Shown here: piece after piece, positions 21,638 to 31,562 of the stretch
How positions within the stretch are numbered: the stretch's first letter is position 1
How the letters are laid out: the number at the start of each line of letters is the position of its first letter
Assembly: GCF_019279795.1 (NCBI RefSeq)
Contig: NC_056748.1
Coordinates: 696,426,306-696,490,305 of the forward strand
Direction of reading: 5' to 3'
Length of the DNA stretch: 64,000 bases
DNA from: Protopterus annectens
Lineage: Eukaryota; Chordata; Ceratodontiformes; Protopteridae
The notes under the pieces: generated by a model
Told to the model about the DNA's origin: nothing
The model's input: only the letters and a program-made list of their open reading frames with translations
The model's database searches: none
Translations under genes and position numbers: made by a program

Positions 21638-23882
21638 ATGTCTAAAGACACAAAGGTCTCAGGCTTCAAGAAGTGTGATGCGTGCTGTCAGAAAATGTCT
21701 CTGACAGACGGTCACACTTCTTGTGTCTACTGGGGCCTTTGCACCTGCAGGACTCCTGTGCTGTATGCCACGGCTTCAGTCCCAGGGTCCTGCAGGAAAG
21801 AAAGAACAAGTTGATCCTAAGGGGTCTACTTAAGCCTGAGGATTCCCTTTCTGTCTCTGGGAAGCCCTCCAAGGCTTCTAGGTCCTCGGCTCCAGCTACT
21901 GAGCCGAGACCTAAGGCTGCTAAACCTACGTCTGCATCGGCTCCGGCTGGAGCCGATGAGTCTACAGCTTCTGTGGTTCCCTCGGCTCCGGCTGGAGCCG
22001 AGGTATTAGAAATCCCCTTGTCGGCTCCGACCAGACCTTCGGAGCCGACATCTAGGAAGAGATCTAGGTCACCATCCCTTGGCTCCGTTCATTCGGCTCC
22101 AGCATCTCCTCTGCTGTCTGAACGGAACCATAAATCTCACTCTTCTAGGTCATCGAGGCTGTCGGATCATGACCTTCAGAGGGTAGTGAGTCGACTTCTT
22201 AAGTCTGAGGCACTGGCCCAAATGCTTCAGAGCCCGACTCATCAGTCGGTGCCTGCCCCTGTCCATCAATATGTTCCTCCTCCGACTCCGTTGAGCTCGG
22301 AGCCGGGGCGTTTCGGAACAGAGACTGTGGTAGCGTCGGAGCCGATACAGATGTCTTCGGCTCCGTCGTCGGCTCCGATTTCTTCTTTCGAAGAATCTCG
22401 GCGCCGGACTTCCCTCGTCGGCTCGAGGGGTGAGTGGCATCGGACCCTTGTCCGACCCCGCTCTTCCTCTCGGAGCTTTGGCGCTGGTGAGTTCGGCTCC
22501 GACATCGGCCTCGGAGCCATCACTGTCGGTGCCGAGGGAGGTTCTCAGCTTCGGGCGGGGACCCCTGGCTCTGCCTGACAGGGGTGCGTTCGAGGTCATG
22601 CGGAGTGTGTTAGAGCCTGGCTCTACTCCACAGTCGGCTCCGTCCGCCCCTCCCTCTACGGTGCCTCAGGTCAAGTCGACTCTCCCTCATCCCGGACCGC
22701 AGAGAGCCAGCTCCTCAGGAACCCCCTGTGGGGATCTCATCCTCTTCCGAGGCCTCTCCTGATTTGGCAGAAGAGCCCCCTCGGAAGAGGAAGTGTAAGA
22801 GGAAACACATTGACTCACCTGAGTCCATCATATCTGACACAGATTTAGAGGATTCCGAGGGTTCCCCCCGTTCCCCTTCTGAAGATGTCTCTTTTGCAGA
22901 CATTCTAGAAATCCTCAAGCAGAGGGGAAATTGGCCAGCCCTCAACCCTTCGGAGGATGAATCTGTGTACCTTGAGGCGTTTGGCTCTCATCCTTCCACC
23001 TCCTGGGTGTCTCCCCCCTTTGACCCCCTCATGCAGGTGGTGGCTAAAAAGGCATGGACGGCTCCTGATTCAGTGGACCCCACTCCCAGGAGACCCTCAA
23101 AATTCATAACGGCACCAGCAGACAAACAGTTCTTGACAAAAGGAGTTTCTGTGGATGCTATGGTGGTGGCTGCTGCCACTAAGAAGGAACTAGCTGATCC
23201 TTCAGTACCTGTCCATCCACCTAACAAGGAATCTAGGTCCATGGACAGGTACGGGAAGCGGATGTTCTCGTCAGCGACATTTGCTATCGTTAAGCTGAAC
23301 TACCTGTGCCATTTTACTCATCTTCAAAGGGACTTGATTAAAGAAGCGAGTGACATGTTGAAGGACCCTACAGCTGCGGGTTTTCAAGATAAGATGAACA
23401 CTCAGCTGGCTACCCTTAACTCCATAGCCAACTCCTCCATGCGCCTCCTTTCTTATGCGGCTGATGGAGCGAGCAGGGCCGCAGGGACAGGTGTGGCCTT
23501 ACGTAGGCATGCCTGGATGCGGCTATGCAATTTTGCGGACCCCTTCAAGACGTCTTTCACTAATTCCCCGTTTGATGGATCATCTCTCTTTGGTCCTCAA
23601 GTGAAAGAAACCTTGACTAGGTGCGAGACTGATGGCAAGACTCTTTCTGCCGTCGGAGTCCGTTTTTCTACTCCTTCTAGGCCTTGCCCCAAAGGCCAGA
23701 AAAGTGGGAAAATGTGGTTCCGTAAACAATCTCAAGGGACTTCGCCTGACGCACAGAGTCGGTTCCCCACCAGAGGCAGAGGCGGGAATAACAATGGTAG
23801 ACGTTGCCCTCGAGGCAGGGGGGCTCCGCAGAACCAGGGCAATCGAGAAGCTTTCTCTGATAAGCCTTTTCAGCATCCCTGA
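21638..23882 (+). pseudogene. DIRS alpha copy 2 gag-like region
   Basis: The start MSKDTK (21638) follows a pyrimidine-rich run and AG. Next is a Cys/His cluster (KKCDAC...GHTSCVY), a Ser/Ala/Pro-rich segment coded by repeated TCGGCTCCG-type units, and an acidic segment near SPESIISDTDLEDSEGSP. Then comes the conserved core, with STKESRSMDRYGKRMFSSATF-like sequence, and a basic Arg/Gly tail (GRGGNNNGRRCPRGRG) that may bind nucleic acid. The core corresponds position by position to the beta family's DRDSRALDRWGKKVYTSATL. It probably packages the RNA. It is not wholly open. Confidence 0.75.
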
Positions 23883-23889
23883 GGTGTTG

Positions 23890-25680
23890 CCCGACTGCCC
23901 ACCTTCGGAGGCAGTCGGGGGAAGATTGTCACTGTACCCAGAAGCCTGGCTATCCCTGACTCAAGACAAATGGGTACAGTCCGTCATTTCCGAAGGCTAT
24001 TCTATTCCCTTTCTTCGCATTCCAAACCAATCAAAAAAATCCCTTCCAGATGTTCCACCCGCTCAAAGGGATCTAGCAGTTTTGGAAATTTCAAAGCTGC
24101 TTGCAAAAAGAGCAATTCAGCCAGTTCCAGCAAACCAGCAAGGATCCGGAATCTACTCAAGGTTCTTTTTAGTTCCAAAGAAAACAGGGGACTGGAGACC
24201 AATTTTGGATCTCAGTATCTTGAACAGATCAGTCAAGAAAACAAGATTTCGGATGGTCACGCTGCAGTCCATCCTTCCCCTATTGGGAAAAGGAAACTGG
24301 ATGTGCTCTATAGACCTTCAGGATGCGTACTATCACATAAAAATGAACAGACGCTCCAGAAGATTCCTCCGCTTCAGGCTGGGAACCAGTCATTTTCAAT
24401 TCAGGGCCCTGCCCTTTGGTCTCACCACTGCCCCCCGGGTGTTTACCAAATGCATGGCAGTGGTAGCTTCTCACCTGAGACGACAAGGATTCCAGGTGTT
24501 TCCATATTTGGACGACTGGCTCCTCACAGCTCCCACCAAGCATCTCCTTCTGATGGCCAGAGATTACACCTTTCGCATTTGTCAAAAGTTAGGCATTTCA
24601 ATAAATTGCGAAAAGTCTGTTTTGTCGCCTTGTCGTACTATTACCTTCATAGGCAAATCTAGACACAGTAGACATGTCTGCGAGGCTAACAGATCAGAGA
24701 ATAACAGACATACACAAACTGGTCTCACTCCTTTTCAACAACAACAGAATCAAAGCCAGGTTAGTTCTGAAAGTGTTGGGAATTATGGCGGCCATACCTC
24801 TGCTTCCATTAGCCAGATTCCACATGCGAATCCTTCAATGGATGCTCTTTACACAATGGTCATACCAGCAACTTCCAATGTCCCACACCATTATGATCAC
24901 GCAGGCGTGCAGGAATCATCTCATGTGGTGGATGTCTTCCCCTCAGCTCTTGTTGGGAAGACCCTTTGTTCCTCCCCCTCCGGTTGCTACTCTGACAACG
25001 GACGCCTCCCTGATCGGGTGGGGGGGGGCATTATCAGGGCAGGACGGTCCAGGGCACATGGCAACCAGATGAATGCCACTTGCACATAAATGTTCTGGAG
25101 ATGAGAGCAGTGCTTTTAGCGTTGCAAGCCCTTCAAGACTCTCTTCCCTTAGGAACGATTGCAATCCAGACAGACAATTTGTCTGTAGTGTGGTACATCA
25201 ACAAACAAGGCGGAACCAGGTCCTACCCCCTGTGTCGAGAAGCACTCAGATTGTGGCAATGGGCGATTTCTTCTCAGCGGTTTCTGATAGCAACGCACAT
25301 CCCCGGGAAGTCCAATCAAATTGCGGACAAGTTGAGCAGAGCTATTCTCATGCCTCACGAGTGGTCTCTGAAAGACTCTGTTGTGAGAGAAATTTTTCTC
25401 AAGTGGGGTCAGCCTTGCTGCGATCTTTTTGCTACTCCCCAAAACAGCAAGTGCAGAGATTATTTCACTCTATTCCCTTTACCAGGCCATCCCAGCAGAG
25501 TCGCTCTAGTCCAAGTTTGGCCCGGGGACTTCTGTATGCAATTCCCCCCTTCCCACTAATCTCTCAAGTGATACAGAAAGCTATCGCTCAGAAGGCCTCG
25601 TTGATCCTCATTGCTCCTTACTGGCCTCGACAGGTGTGGTTCCCCTTTCTACATCAATTTCTATTAGAGCGACCTTGGCA
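23890..25680 (+). pseudogene. DIRS alpha copy 2 RT, RNase H and methyltransferase region
   Basis: The reverse transcriptase shows FFLVPKKTGDWRPILDLSIL, CSIDLQDAYYHIKM, FRALPFGLTTAPRVFTKCM and the catalytic YLDDWLLTA. RNase H shows LTTDASLIGWGGAL, HINVLEMRAVLLALQ, IQTDNLSVVWYINKQGG and ADKLSRA. The next segment, with CCDLFATP and LILIAPYWPRQVW, matches the Dam-like N6-adenine methyltransferase domain that DIRS1-like elements carry between RNase H and recombinase. It is a fossil with a few breaks. Confidence 0.88.
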
Positions 25681-26811
25681 TCTGGACCTAGTTCCAGATC
25701 TTTTGATCCATCAGTCGGGTCAGTTTCATCGCTCCCTCCCCTCTCTGAACCTCACTGCTTGGTTCCTCCAATTCCAACCTTAGCCAGGCTTCCTCAATTA
25801 TCTCACTCCGTTCGAGATATTTTGATAGCTTCCCATAAATCTTCCACTCGGAAGATTTATTTGAGTAAGTGGAAACGCTTCACATATTGGGCTCAAGGAA
25901 GGCACATAGATCCTTTCACTGCTTCCATCCAGATAGTCCTTGATTTTCTAGCTGAACTCTTCCATGCAGGTTCATCTCCTTCTACTCTTAAAGTTCAATT
26001 GGCAGCTATTTCTAACTTTCATGTGGGTATTTCTGAGTCTGCCTTAATGTCCCACAAACTTTGCAAGGCCTTTTTGAAAGGAGTTTTTCTTCTCAGACCT
26101 CCTATAAGAAATCCTCCTCCTCCATGGGACCTAAATTTAGTTCTGAGTTCTTTAATTCTTTTCCCTTTCGAACCTGCAGCCTCCTGTTCTTTAAAATTGC
26201 TATCATGGAAAACGCTCTTTCTGGTAGCTATTACTTCAGCTAGAAGAGTTTCGGAACTTCATGCACTCAGCTGTCGACCTCCTTATCTGTTGTTCCATAA
26301 TGACAGGGTATCCTTACGAACCAATCCGTCCTTTTTGCCTAAGGTAGCCTCGACGTCTAATCTAAATCAAAGCATTGACCTCCCTGTGTTTTTTCCAGAA
26401 TATTCCAATAGGTCTGAACAAAAATTACACTGGCTAGATGTTCATCGTCAGTTAAGGTACTATTTGGATAGAACAAAACAATTCAGAAAATCTGACCAGC
26501 TGTTTGTCTCCTATGCAGAAGGCAGAAAGGGACTTTCAGTTTCAAAGGTATCATTATCTAGATGGCTAACATCTCTGATTTCCCTTGTTTATGAAATTAG
26601 ACACCAAAGGCTGCCTAACAAACCTAAGGCCCATTCCACCAGAGCTTTGGCTACTTCCATAGCCTTCCAAGACAGACTGCCTATTGACACCATTTGTGCA
26701 GCGGCTACTTGGGCTACTCCTCACACTTTCATTTCTCATTATAAGTTGGATTTAGCTTCTAGGCATAGAGCTAACTTTGGTTCCACTGTTCTCAGGAGTC
26801 TGTTCCGTTAG
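25636..26811 (+). CDS. DIRS alpha copy 2 tyrosine recombinase
   Basis: A 391-codon open stretch, the longest uninterrupted alpha recombinase in the window. The N-terminal core-binding part has HKSSTRKIYLSKWKRF. The catalytic part holds SARRVSELHAL (first Arg), KAHSTRALATS (HxxR) and ATWATPHTFISHYKL (His/Trp and nucleophile Tyr). The family joins a double-stranded circular copy to a matching short sequence in the genome, so no target duplication forms. It overlaps the methyltransferase segment at its start. Whether it is expressed cannot be told. Confidence 0.88.
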   Translation: MVPLSTSISIRATLASGPSSRSFDPSVGSVSSLPPLSEPHCLVPPIPTLARLPQLSHSVRDILIASHKSSTRKIYLSKWKRFTYWAQGRHIDPFTASIQIVLDFLAELFHAGSSPSTLKVQLAAISNFHVGISESALMSHKLCKAFLKGVFLLRPPIRNPPPPWDLNLVLSSLILFPFEPAASCSLKLLSWKTLFLVAITSARRVSELHALSCRPPYLLFHNDRVSLRTNPSFLPKVASTSNLNQSIDLPVFFPEYSNRSEQKLHWLDVHRQLRYYLDRTKQFRKSDQLFVSYAEGRKGLSVSKVSLSRWLTSLISLVYEIRHQRLPNKPKAHSTRALATSIAFQDRLPIDTICAAATWATPHTFISHYKLDLASRHRANFGSTVLRSLFR

Positions 26812-26849
26812 GCCACCCGGGACAAGGTGCTAGGGACGCGGTCCCATCC

Positions 26850-26960
26850 AGCAAGAATGAAGGCGAGATAGACAACTTAACATATAGAAGTTATGTTCTT
26901 ACCATAACGTTCCATGTTAGTTGTCTTCTTCTCGCCTTCTTCTTGCGTCCCACCTTCCTT
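26850..26960 (+). repeat. Internal complementary region of DIRS alpha copy 2
   Basis: The first half is the complement of the element's left end, and the second half the complement of its right end. The two halves meet around the dyad GTTATG-TTCTTAC-CATAAC (26890-26908). It therefore records the circle junction of the parent copy. Confidence 0.88.
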
Positions 26961-27144
26961 CCCCCTGGCCTGGACAGACCTAGAGGAGTTGTGATTGTAA
27001 CCTCTCTTTCTACCACCTCTTTTCTTAGGCATATGCTGTTGTGCATATTTCCTGGATCAGGATGTAGGTCACCCTTCTTTCTCCCTGTTGTTAGAGGTGG
27101 ACTCTGTTATAGTTGTTCTGTTACTATTATAAGCTGGGGTTAGC

Positions 27145-27337
27145 TTACAAACGAGATCTGAGGTAACTCTCGCCTAGCATTGTGGGATATAAGGGGAGCC
27201 TCGAGCCGGTGGAACCAACTCTCGAGCTTTTAGAGTGGCCGAGTCGGAGCCGAGGTCGGCTCCGAACCCATCCAGCAAGAAGAAGGCGAGAAGAAGACAA
27301 CTAACATGGAACGTTATGGTAAGAACATAACTTCTAT
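27145..27337 (+). repeat. Right inverted terminal repeat of DIRS alpha copy 2
   Basis: Inverted copy of 21139-21302 with an outer extension holding the GTTATG-N7-CATAAC dyad (27313-27331). It ends at 27337, where the PLE-2 sequence resumes without any duplicated target bases. Confidence 0.9.
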
Positions 27338-27355
27338 TTTTAGAAGTTGTATCTG

Positions 27356-27815
27356 TATCAGAAAGAGGTGGTACATGACCCTATTTATTGGAAAAATTGG
27401 AATTAATATGGTAAATGTGCCTGAATTACATATACTGGCCAGGTTTAAATGAAAGTCTCTCTATCTCTAAACTTTTAAAACTGAAACCTCTCAAAAGATA
27501 GTTTTTGTAGTAATTATGTTTGTATTTTTTTAAATTTGTCTAATTTTTTTCATATTTTATATTGCTTTTGTGTGTAATTGTTTTTTATCAGAAAGAGGTG
27601 GTACATGACCCTATTTATTGGAAAAATTGGAATTAATATGGTAAATGTGCCTGAATTACATATACTGGCCAGGTTTAAATGAAAGTCTCTCTATCTCTAA
27701 ACTTTTAAAACTGAAACCTCTCAAAAGATAGTTTTTGTAGTAATTATGTTTGTATTTTTTTAAATTTGTCTAATTTTTTCATATTTTATATTGCTTTTGT
27801 GTGTAATTGTTTTTT
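27356..27815 (+). repeat. 230-bp tandem duplication in the PLE-2 tail
   Basis: Two head-to-tail copies of a 230-base unit, 27356-27585 and 27586-27815, each starting TATCAGAAAGAGGTGG. They are identical except for one length change in a T run, so the duplication is recent. The unit spans the end of the PLE coding sequence and the start of its 3' non-coding part. Confidence 0.95.
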
Positions 27816-27964
27816 ATTTATACATTCTTAATTTCTTGATACTAATATAGTGTTTATATGCATATTCATATATTTATATTAGGGGGTGTGTTTATACATT
27901 TGGGCTCCAAGACAAGATATGATGTCATCTTTTTCTTGCATAAATTTGGTGTAGGATGACAATA

Positions 27965-28040
27965 CTGTTTCTGATGAAGTTCCTGATAAATTAACGGTTT
28001 GGAACGAACGTGCTTATTCCTCTAAATAAACTGTGTGGAT
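27965..28040 (+). ncRNA. Degenerate hammerhead-like motif, PLE-2 tail
   Basis: CTGATGA at 27971-27977 is followed by GTTCC and, after a loop, GGAAC, which would form stem II. GAA then follows directly. The fourth core base is C rather than A and no clear stem III is visible, so it would not be expected to cleave. It is listed because PLEs are known to carry hammerhead ribozymes and the placement fits. Confidence 0.35.
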
Positions 28041-28130
28041 TTACTACTTCCTGCCTGCGTTTGCTTCACTTTGGATTTAGTGATCTAATGAGGATCACTA
28101 TTTTCAGTACTACTATACTGTAACATTTAG

Positions 28131-29384
28131 GCCTACTCACTTATAACATGTCCTCATCACAACACATTAATATAATTTAACTCAGAATTCCCAATAAACC
28201 TGTAAGAAAATAGCCACTTAACTTGTACTGAGCCATTGTCTGAAATTCAGGATCCTTTAACCAACAGCAGCATTTTAAGTTGGTGACTGGGATAAGCACC
28301 GATGTATGTGGACAAACGTCTTCTGTGAAACAGTCAAGTAAATACAAAAAAAAAAGTCATGCTATGTACATACACTGGTATCAGACGGTGACCATTGCTA
28401 CATACCCTATACATTCAGCGCTCTCAAACACACTGGAGTTGAGGGTCAGTAGTTGAATGGCTCATCATACCACAGGTTCCACCCATATATCAGGGAACAG
28501 AAACGTGTTGAAAGTGTCACGCTATGCTGCCACTGTGATGAGGAATGCAAGTATCTACGTATGCTTGCACTCTGACACTGCAGGAAAGCTATAACTGCTG
28601 TACTCCCCAACATCCACACCAAAAAGCCCTTTAAATTCTTAACATCTCACTCTCCGAAAGAAAGATGGCCAGACAGTTCAATCTTTCATCATCCAACCTA
28701 TTCCTCTGATGGTCAAGGCCACTACTTAAAGTCAGCTCATCCCTGGTGACTCTGGAAGCGGATATGCTGTCACTTGATCTCAGCAAAATGGCTCAATGAG
28801 CACTCAGTTTTATACATTAATTCACTATTGACAGGCTGGCTATGAACATTCAGATGCATTTCTGTACATTTTAATATGGTCACTTTTTTCAATATAATTT
28901 TTCTCCCCGGTTGCCTGACAAACATTAGCACTCCTGCCTGCCCTTCATTGTCCACAGGCAGAAGCTGGCTGCAGGAGCAGTCATACAAGCAGCTCAGAGT
29001 TTTTTTTTTTTTTTTTAGTCATGGTCTTAACCCCACTCACCCACTGGATGGTAGGAAAGTGCAACTTGACATCACCACATAGGCTACTATTCCTATGTGA
29101 GTACAAGCTTCTGTACACCCACATGGGAAGGCTGCCTTTAGTCAGTGGCTTTGTGAGTTGAACACATGCACACAGGTCACATTTGCATCTACTGTCTCTT
29201 CCCTGAGGGACAGTAGCACCCTGTGACCAGCTCTGCCCCACCTCACAAGGATAAGAACATCCATTCTCTCTGCCAGCTCCAACAGATATCTTAACTAATA
29301 AAAGAACCAGAGTCACCTGCTTCATATAATTTTGTCATCTATGCCATTGCACTTGATACATGGTCACTTTTTAAATAAACCATT
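28131..29384. other. No recognisable feature
   Basis: About 1.25 kb between two PLEs. There are short open frames only, none with a known motif, plus a T run near 29000-29016. It may be host intergenic DNA or a decayed repeat. Confidence 0.4.
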
Positions 29385-30984
29385 ACAGGCAAAGTTCAAA
29401 GATCAGATTAAATAAGCAATTCACCACAAGGGCCAAGTGAACAAACCAACTCAGAACAAAAACAAAAAATTCACTATAATCCACAGAAGAACCAACAGAG
29501 TGGATTAGCGTAAAGAAGTTTAATCTCCGCTTTCGTAAAACTCATCAGAATAATGAGAGCACAGTTACCATCCAATTTAAACATAAAATATGTAGCCAAT
29601 TAATAATGATCAGCCAATAAATTCATTCAAACCATTAGAAAATGCTAAAGCTAAAATACTATTAACTATTTAATTATCTGCTTTCTAAAAAACACTTAAT
29701 ATTGATGTGTTCGTTTAAACCTGGTAAAATGTCAGCCCCTAATTTTATCTGCCAACCTGTTCAAGGATAGTAAATAAAAACTTATTCAAATTAGTACACA
29801 ACTTAGAATGTTTATACAGGGCATTATTTTCATCCCTTCTCTTTATAGCCCTTAAGTGTTCTTGTATCCTATCCCATAGGCATCACGCCTACATAAAATG
29901 ATTCACAAGCCGAACATAGGACAAGATAAATCACACCAATATAACCACATCCATATCTAAACTTAAAATAAATAGTATTATTCAAATGAGGTAACATCAC
30001 AAAAGAACCTTCATAAATGTATCTACAACTGGTGCAACCATTACATTTATAGGGTCCTTTGCTTTTATTGGTAATAATATTACTAATGGGAATTTTATTA
30101 TCATTTTTGTCTAAAAGCTGTTTGATACTATAAACCTTAGTATTGACAAGTAATGGCACATTGCCTAATGCTTGTCCTACATCTTTATGACTACTAATAA
30201 TTCTCTAGTTATGTGTGATATTTTTGATACTTGAGGTATCAACAGACATCTCCAAACAACAAAGTGGTAGTTCTCAAAGTCTTTAAATCTATCTTTGGTT
30301 TATCCTAAAAACCTTCTATTGTAAAATAGGTGGAAAATTAACATGCCTTTTAGTGATAACTTCTACAGCTGTTTGTCCAACAAAGTTGCTGGATAGCACC
30401 TTTCTAAAAATAAGTTAGCAATATATTCAACTTCTTTCATGAATATGTCATCATTACTAATCATGCATGATGCTCTAATGTATTGCCCCCTCAGGATGTT
30501 CCATTTCATATAATCTGGATGATCACTTGACCAGTGTAAATAATTATTGGAAAACGTGCTTTTCCTTAATATAATGCTATGAAAGCAACCTGTCCTGCAA
30601 TCCCACTTAAGTTTGCTATCCAGAAAGTTAATCTCAGATCCGAAACATCCAGTAAATGACAAAATATCTGATGTCTTATTAAGATGAGTTAGAAAAATAT
30701 TGATGTCAAATTCACCTTTAATGATGAAAAAATCATCCACAAATCTGTTATAGAATAAAATATAATTAAAGTCAAGCATTTTGGGTAAAAATTCTCGTTC
30801 CCACCATCCTTGTACAAGGTTGGCAAATGCTGGGGCAACACTTGCCCTATTGCTACACCTTTCTTTTGTCTGCAATACTTTCCGTGGGAAAAAAATAATT
30901 ACTCAAAAGCATATCCAATGATGTGCAAGCAACATTCACTTGATCAACAGTCATATCACTAAATTTACCCAAGTAGTCTCCAAC
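29385..30984 (-). mobile_element. Penelope-like element (PLE-3), 5'-truncated
   Basis: This minus-strand copy runs from mid reverse transcriptase to the 3' tail. The RT piece (30363-30875) has ASVAPAFANLVQGWWEREF and the catalytic box NRFVDDFFII, then INFLDSKLKWD. The endonuclease piece (29869-30159) has the cysteine pairs of CNGCTSCRYIY and GVIYLVLCSACESFYVG, the GIY-YIG core. The 3' tail has a hammerhead-like motif. It meets PLE-4, a copy of the same family in opposite orientation, at 30984/30985. It is broken by frame changes. It preserves the sequence into which the DIRS pair inserted in PLE-4. Confidence 0.88.
29500..29556 (-). ncRNA. Hammerhead-ribozyme-like motif, PLE-3 tail
   Basis: Read on the minus strand: CTGATGA (29548-29542), a short GT/AC stem II with a T loop, GAAA (29534-29531), a stem III of GCG/CGC closing a 17-base loop, then TA. 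These are the fixed core elements of a type I hammerhead in the right order. Stem I is poorly paired locally, so activity is doubtful. Confidence 0.5.
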
Positions 30985-31526
30985 TTAAAGCACGTTTTCC
31001 AATAATTATTTACACTGGTCAAGTAATCATCCAGATTATATGAAATGGAACATCCTGGGGGGGAATACATTAGAGCATAATGCATGATTAGTAATGATGA
31101 CATATTCATGAAAGAAGTTGAATATATTACTAACTTATTTGTAGAAAGGTGCTATCCAGCAGCTTTGTTGGACAAACAGCTGTAGAAGTTATTACTAAAA
31201 GGCATGTTAATTTTCCACCTATTTTAAAAGAAGGTTTTCAAGCTAAACCAAAGACAGATTTAAAGACTTATAGAGAAAGTACAGTTGTGTACACTTACCA
31301 TAAATGTAGATGTTTGAGTGTATTCACTGTTGCAGTCATTACATTTGGGTAATCCTGCTGGCAGGTTGCCCTCAGCCGGCCTGAATTCCAGTCTTGGGTC
31401 CTGCATTGGCTGCTGTCGCCCCTTCCCTGACATCAGGTCGTCAGGGGTATAAAACAAGCAGCCAACACCATTTTCTTCAGTTTTTCTTGCCCCAGATGTC
31501 AGGTGCCCCCAAAAAGGGGTAGCCTA

Positions 31527-31530
<4 letters not shown>

Positions 31531-31559
<29 letters not shown>
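31531..31559. repeat. (TA)n microsatellite
   Basis: About 14 TA units inside the non-coding part between right terminal repeat and ICR of DIRS beta copy 3. It is probably a locally expanded simple repeat. Confidence 0.95.

Positions 31560-31562
<3 letters not shown>

Larger units (their letters stand above)
21139..27337 (+). mobile_element. DIRS-type retrotransposon, family alpha, copy 2, nearly whole
   Basis: This is the best-kept DIRS alpha copy (6.2 kb). Order: left inverted terminal repeat (21139-21302), gag-like region (21638-23882), reverse transcriptase (about 23890-24660), RNase H (about 24980-25400), Dam-like methyltransferase segment (about 25400-25680), tyrosine recombinase (25636-26811), ICR (about 26850-26960), right terminal repeat (about 27145-27337). 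Left and right repeats match almost perfectly over some 130 bases, which suggests a young insertion. There is no target duplication: PLE-2 sequence stops at 21138 and continues at 27338. It is broken in only a few places. The order and termini are those of DIRS1-like elements; Ngaro or PAT types would lack this ICR layout. Confidence 0.93.
18040..28130 (+). mobile_element. Penelope-like element (PLE-2), split by an RTE LINE and a DIRS element
   Basis: PLE-2 occupies 18040-19166, 20084-21138 and 27338 to about 28130. The N-terminal part contains LLAKGFTFIPS near 18130 and ARIMKPDNEGGVVI near 18430, the Penelope counterpart of the IKPADKGG motif. The polymerase follows with TFDMVDLYAVIPHEIG and QGMAIGSLCWGLYAN. 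The RTE sits immediately before the catalytic box LDDIFILWKG. A GIY-YIG endonuclease follows the RT (about 20860-21138), with VCFMFCLCFYVGKTERKL. The DIRS sits inside that domain. The tail holds a 230-bp tandem duplication and a hammerhead-like motif. Several frame breaks besides the two insertions make it inactive. Confidence 0.85.

Noticed and set aside
22150-22599. An antisense protein opposite the DIRS gag
   Set aside because: It is a mirror of the low-complexity Ser/Ala/Pro coding tract, whose GC-rich units leave few stops on the other strand.
25400-25680. A free-standing DNA methyltransferase gene or restriction-modification remnant
   Set aside because: The same segment lies between RNase H and recombinase in every DIRS copy of the window and belongs to the element.
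25636-26811. A phage or bacterial-type integrase, suggesting a prophage or contamination
   Set aside because: It follows RT, RNase H and methyltransferase segments and is bounded by DIRS inverted repeats and an ICR. This is the normal DIRS layout, and other elements around it are vertebrate types.
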